Part shown: positions 61,943 to 64,000 of the stretch, piece by piece
Numbering within the stretch: the first letter of the stretch is position 1
How the letters are laid out: each line of letters begins with the position of its first letter
NCBI RefSeq assembly: GCF_900105255.1
Contig: NZ_LT629763.1
Coordinates: 1,178,001 to 1,242,000, forward strand
Length of the DNA: 64,000 nucleotides
Source: Halopseudomonas sabulinigri
GTDB taxonomy: Bacteria > Pseudomonadota > Gammaproteobacteria > Pseudomonadales > Pseudomonadaceae
Direction: 5' to 3'
Translations under genes and position numbers: made by a program
The notes under the pieces: generated by a model
Told to the model about the DNA's origin: nothing
The model's database searches: none
Seen by the model: the letters and a program-made list of their open reading frames with translations, nothing else

Positions 61943-64000
61943 ATGAATGAACTAAATGCCACAATCAGGCTGCAATGCCATTCCGGATTTACTCTGGACG
62001 ATGCCGCAGCGCAGGTAAACTATTTTGCTCGCCTAGGTATTACCCACCTGTACCTGTCCCCTATTCTGCAAGCGAGGGCCGGCTCGACACACGGCTACGA
62101 TGTAGTGGACCCAACCTGCGTAAGCCGGGAACTGGGTGGCGAAGCGGCGTTGCAGCGCTTGGTATCGGCCCTGCGAGCCAAACAGATGGGTCTTATTGTC
62201 GACATCGTACCCAACCACATGCACGTTGCCGACAGCGCCAACCTGTGGTGGCAGGATGTGCTGGAATGGGGCCCCGCCAGCAGGTGGGCTAACTACTTCG
62301 ACATCGATTGGCAAAGCCCCAGTAACGAGCTGCGCGGCAAGGTTCTGATACCCGTGCTGGATGGCGATCTCGAGCAGGTAATCCGGCAGCAGCAACTGCA
62401 ACTGCACTTCAGCCCAGAGAAAGGCCGATTTCATGTGAAGTATTTCGACCATCACCTGCCGCTGTGCCCAGTCAGTTATGCCCAAATTCTGCAGGGGTGC
62501 GAAGAGCCACAGCTCGTAGGTTTAGGTGAAGCCTTTGTTGCCTTGGAAGGCCAGCAGGATGCGTACATAGAAGCTTCGAGGCTTAGTCACGCGCTGGCTA
62601 CAAGCTGCCAGCAGCCTTTCGTGCTAAAGACGATAAGAGACCGAGTTGCTACCTACAATGCCGACACTGGCGCAGCGCGCGACAGCACTCAACGTCTGCT
62701 GGCTGACCAGCACTATTGGTTGAACGACTGGCGATCTGCGCAGAAGCTCATCAACTGGCGGCGCTTTTTTGATATCAATCAACTTGGTGCTCTCCGTGTG
62801 GAGGACGGTGAGGTATTTGAAGCAACCCACGCCAAAATCTTCGAACTGATAGAGCGTGGGCTGATTGATGGCGTACGAGTCGATCATATCGACGGCCTGG
62901 CCGATCCAGCACATTACTGTCGGCGGTTGCGTCGGCGGCTAGACCGGCTGCAGCAGAACCGTCCCGCAGATCTGCCCTGGCACAATCTTCCTATTTATGT
63001 GGAGAAAATCCTCGCTTCAGACGAAACCCTGCCAAAGGCGTGGCCGGTGGAAGGCACCACCGGCTACGAGTTTATGAATGAGGTCTCGTTGTTGCTGCAC
63101 GATCCTGATGGTGCTCATACCCTTCGTCAATTATGGAAGGACTGTACCGGGCGCTCGGGCGACTTTTTGCATGAGGTGCATCAGGCACGCGCTTTTCTTC
63201 TCGATACCGCCCTGCAGGCCGACTTCGACAAGGTGGCACGGTCGCTGTCGAAGCTGGCAAACAACGTCCATGCGCGGCAGCAATACAAGCTGGATGATAT
63301 TCGGCGCGTACTGCGCGAGATCCTGCTGCAATTTCCCGTCTATCGCCTGTACGCCGGTAGTTGCGGGCGTTCGCCCGAAGATGAGGAAGTTATGCGGCAG
63401 GTGGTAGAAGCTGCAAGGGAAGCGTTGGCTGAAGCTGACTGGCCGCTGCTGGAACAAATGGACCATTGGCTAGGCGGCCAGCCGCTCTACAATAATCCCC
63501 CCGGCCCGCTACGAAAGCTGCATCGCGAAGTGCTTACGCGCTTTCACCAGCTCACCGCACCGCTGGCGGCAAAAGCGGTAGAAGATACCGCGTTTTACCG
63601 CCACGCCGTATCGCTGTCGCGCAACGATGTGGGGTTTGATCCTGAACATCTTGCTATGCCAGTGACGCAGTTTCATGAACACTGTCAGCGCCGCGCGCAA
63701 CAACACCCACTGTCCATGCTTACCACCGCTACGCACGACAATAAGCGCGGTGAAGATCTGCGGGCACGCCTGGCCGTAATCAGTGGCAGCGCAGACTGGT
63801 ACGCCAGCAACATCAAAAGCTGGATGCAGCAGGCGGCGCCTTTGCGGCGCAAATGCGGAGACCAGGAAGCGCCCGCGCCGCACGATGAGGTCGCGCTTTA
63901 TCAGATGTTGCTTGGCGGCTGGCCACTGCATGGTAGCGAGATGAATGAGTTTCTTCCTCGCCTGCAGCAATGGCAGCAAAAGGCGTTGCGCGAAGCCAAG
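61943..64000 (+). CDS. treY: Maltooligosyl trehalose synthase, cut by window edge
   Basis: From ATG 61943 the frame is open for 686 codons to the window end. It begins MNELNATIRLQCHSGFTLDDAAAQVNYFARLGITHLYLSPILQARAGSTHGYDVVDP, a TreY hallmark. GH13 catalytic residues are Asp314 (GVRVDHIDGLADP), Glu354 (YVEKILASDE) and Asp599 (TATHDNKRGED). It turns the reducing-end glucose of a glucan into a trehalose end for TreZ. A gap of 9 bases from malQ. The C-terminus, perhaps 200 residues more, lies outside. Confidence 0.96.
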   Translation, partial: MNELNATIRLQCHSGFTLDDAAAQVNYFARLGITHLYLSPILQARAGSTHGYDVVDPTCVSRELGGEAALQRLVSALRAKQMGLIVDIVPNHMHVADSANLWWQDVLEWGPASRWANYFDIDWQSPSNELRGKVLIPVLDGDLEQVIRQQQLQLHFSPEKGRFHVKYFDHHLPLCPVSYAQILQGCEEPQLVGLGEAFVALEGQQDAYIEASRLSHALATSCQQPFVLKTIRDRVATYNADTGAARDSTQRLLADQHYWLNDWRSAQKLINWRRFFDINQLGALRVEDGEVFEATHAKIFELIERGLIDGVRVDHIDGLADPAHYCRRLRRRLDRLQQNRPADLPWHNLPIYVEKILASDETLPKAWPVEGTTGYEFMNEVSLLLHDPDGAHTLRQLWKDCTGRSGDFLHEVHQARAFLLDTALQADFDKVARSLSKLANNVHARQQYKLDDIRRVLREILLQFPVYRLYAGSCGRSPEDEEVMRQVVEAAREALAEADWPLLEQMDHWLGGQPLYNNPPGPLRKLHREVLTRFHQLTAPLAAKAVEDTAFYRHAVSLSRNDVGFDPEHLAMPVTQFHEHCQRRAQQHPLSMLTTATHDNKRGEDLRARLAVISGSADWYASNIKSWMQQAAPLRRKCGDQEAPAPHDEVALYQMLLGGWPLHGSEMNEFLPRLQQWQQKALREAK

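Overview
The window is a chromosomal segment of a gammaproteobacterium of the Pseudomonas lineage. From about 1 to 23,000 the gene order (lipid-metabolism cluster, nudC-fimL, a crotonase, nhaB, dnaQ-rnhA-yafS-like, gloB, mltD, two yejA paralogues, yejB-yejE-yejF, fabI) follows, as I remember it, the P. aeruginosa PA1806-PA1833 neighbourhood. The last operon (glgA-treZ-malQ-treY) matches the P. aeruginosa PA2162-PA2165 cluster. A gene for a glucosylglycerol-phosphate synthase/phosphatase fusion, known from marine and halotolerant pseudomonads, points to a salt-adapted member such as Halopseudomonas. These assignments rest on reading the proteins, not on database searches. Nearly all of the sequence is coding; I found no rRNA, tRNA, insertion sequence or intact CRISPR array.

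Region by region. 1-4,206: an acrylyl-CoA reductase cut by the window edge, the membrane protease SohB, then a plus-strand run of histidine phosphatase, SCP2 lipid-binding protein and short-chain dehydrogenase, with a PsrA-like operator in front. 4,260-8,308 (minus): ECH1-type dienoyl-CoA isomerase, FimL, NudC and a two-helix membrane protein. 8,614-12,988: NhaB, then DnaQ, RNase HI and YafS-like methyltransferase (minus), divergent from glyoxalase II. 13,054-22,977: lytic transglycosylase MltD, a complete Yej peptide importer with two binding proteins, and fabI at the operon end. 23,033-28,431: AmtB with a sigma-54-type promoter, an EAL phosphodiesterase, and a PepSY-PepSY-response regulator-kinase operon with a PmrA/BqsR-like box. 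28,543-36,985: patatin and methyltransferase pair, DoxX, DUF7079-like protein, NlpC/P60 lipoprotein, Tag-like glycosylase, TtcA, Yip1-type membrane protein, J-domain protein and a choice-of-anchor lipoprotein.

37,030-48,865: glucosylglycerol synthase fusion, MFS transporter, small membrane protein, flavodoxin-like protein, SprT, spermidine-synthase-like protein, class II DAHP synthase, KefC-like antiporter, CvfB-like S1 protein, AraC regulator and LysE exporter. 49,142-56,047: DUF6351-like secreted lipoprotein, MocR regulator, secreted SGNH hydrolase and an ABC exporter. 56,098-64,000: a 414-base non-coding stretch with a degenerate repeat pair, then the glgA-treZ-malQ-treY operon, which runs off the end.

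Two osmolyte routes share the window: glucosylglycerol by the fusion enzyme, and trehalose from alpha-glucan by TreY/TreZ, with GlgA building and MalQ remodelling the glucan. Regulatory sites proposed here come from visual motif reading and are inferences unless stated.
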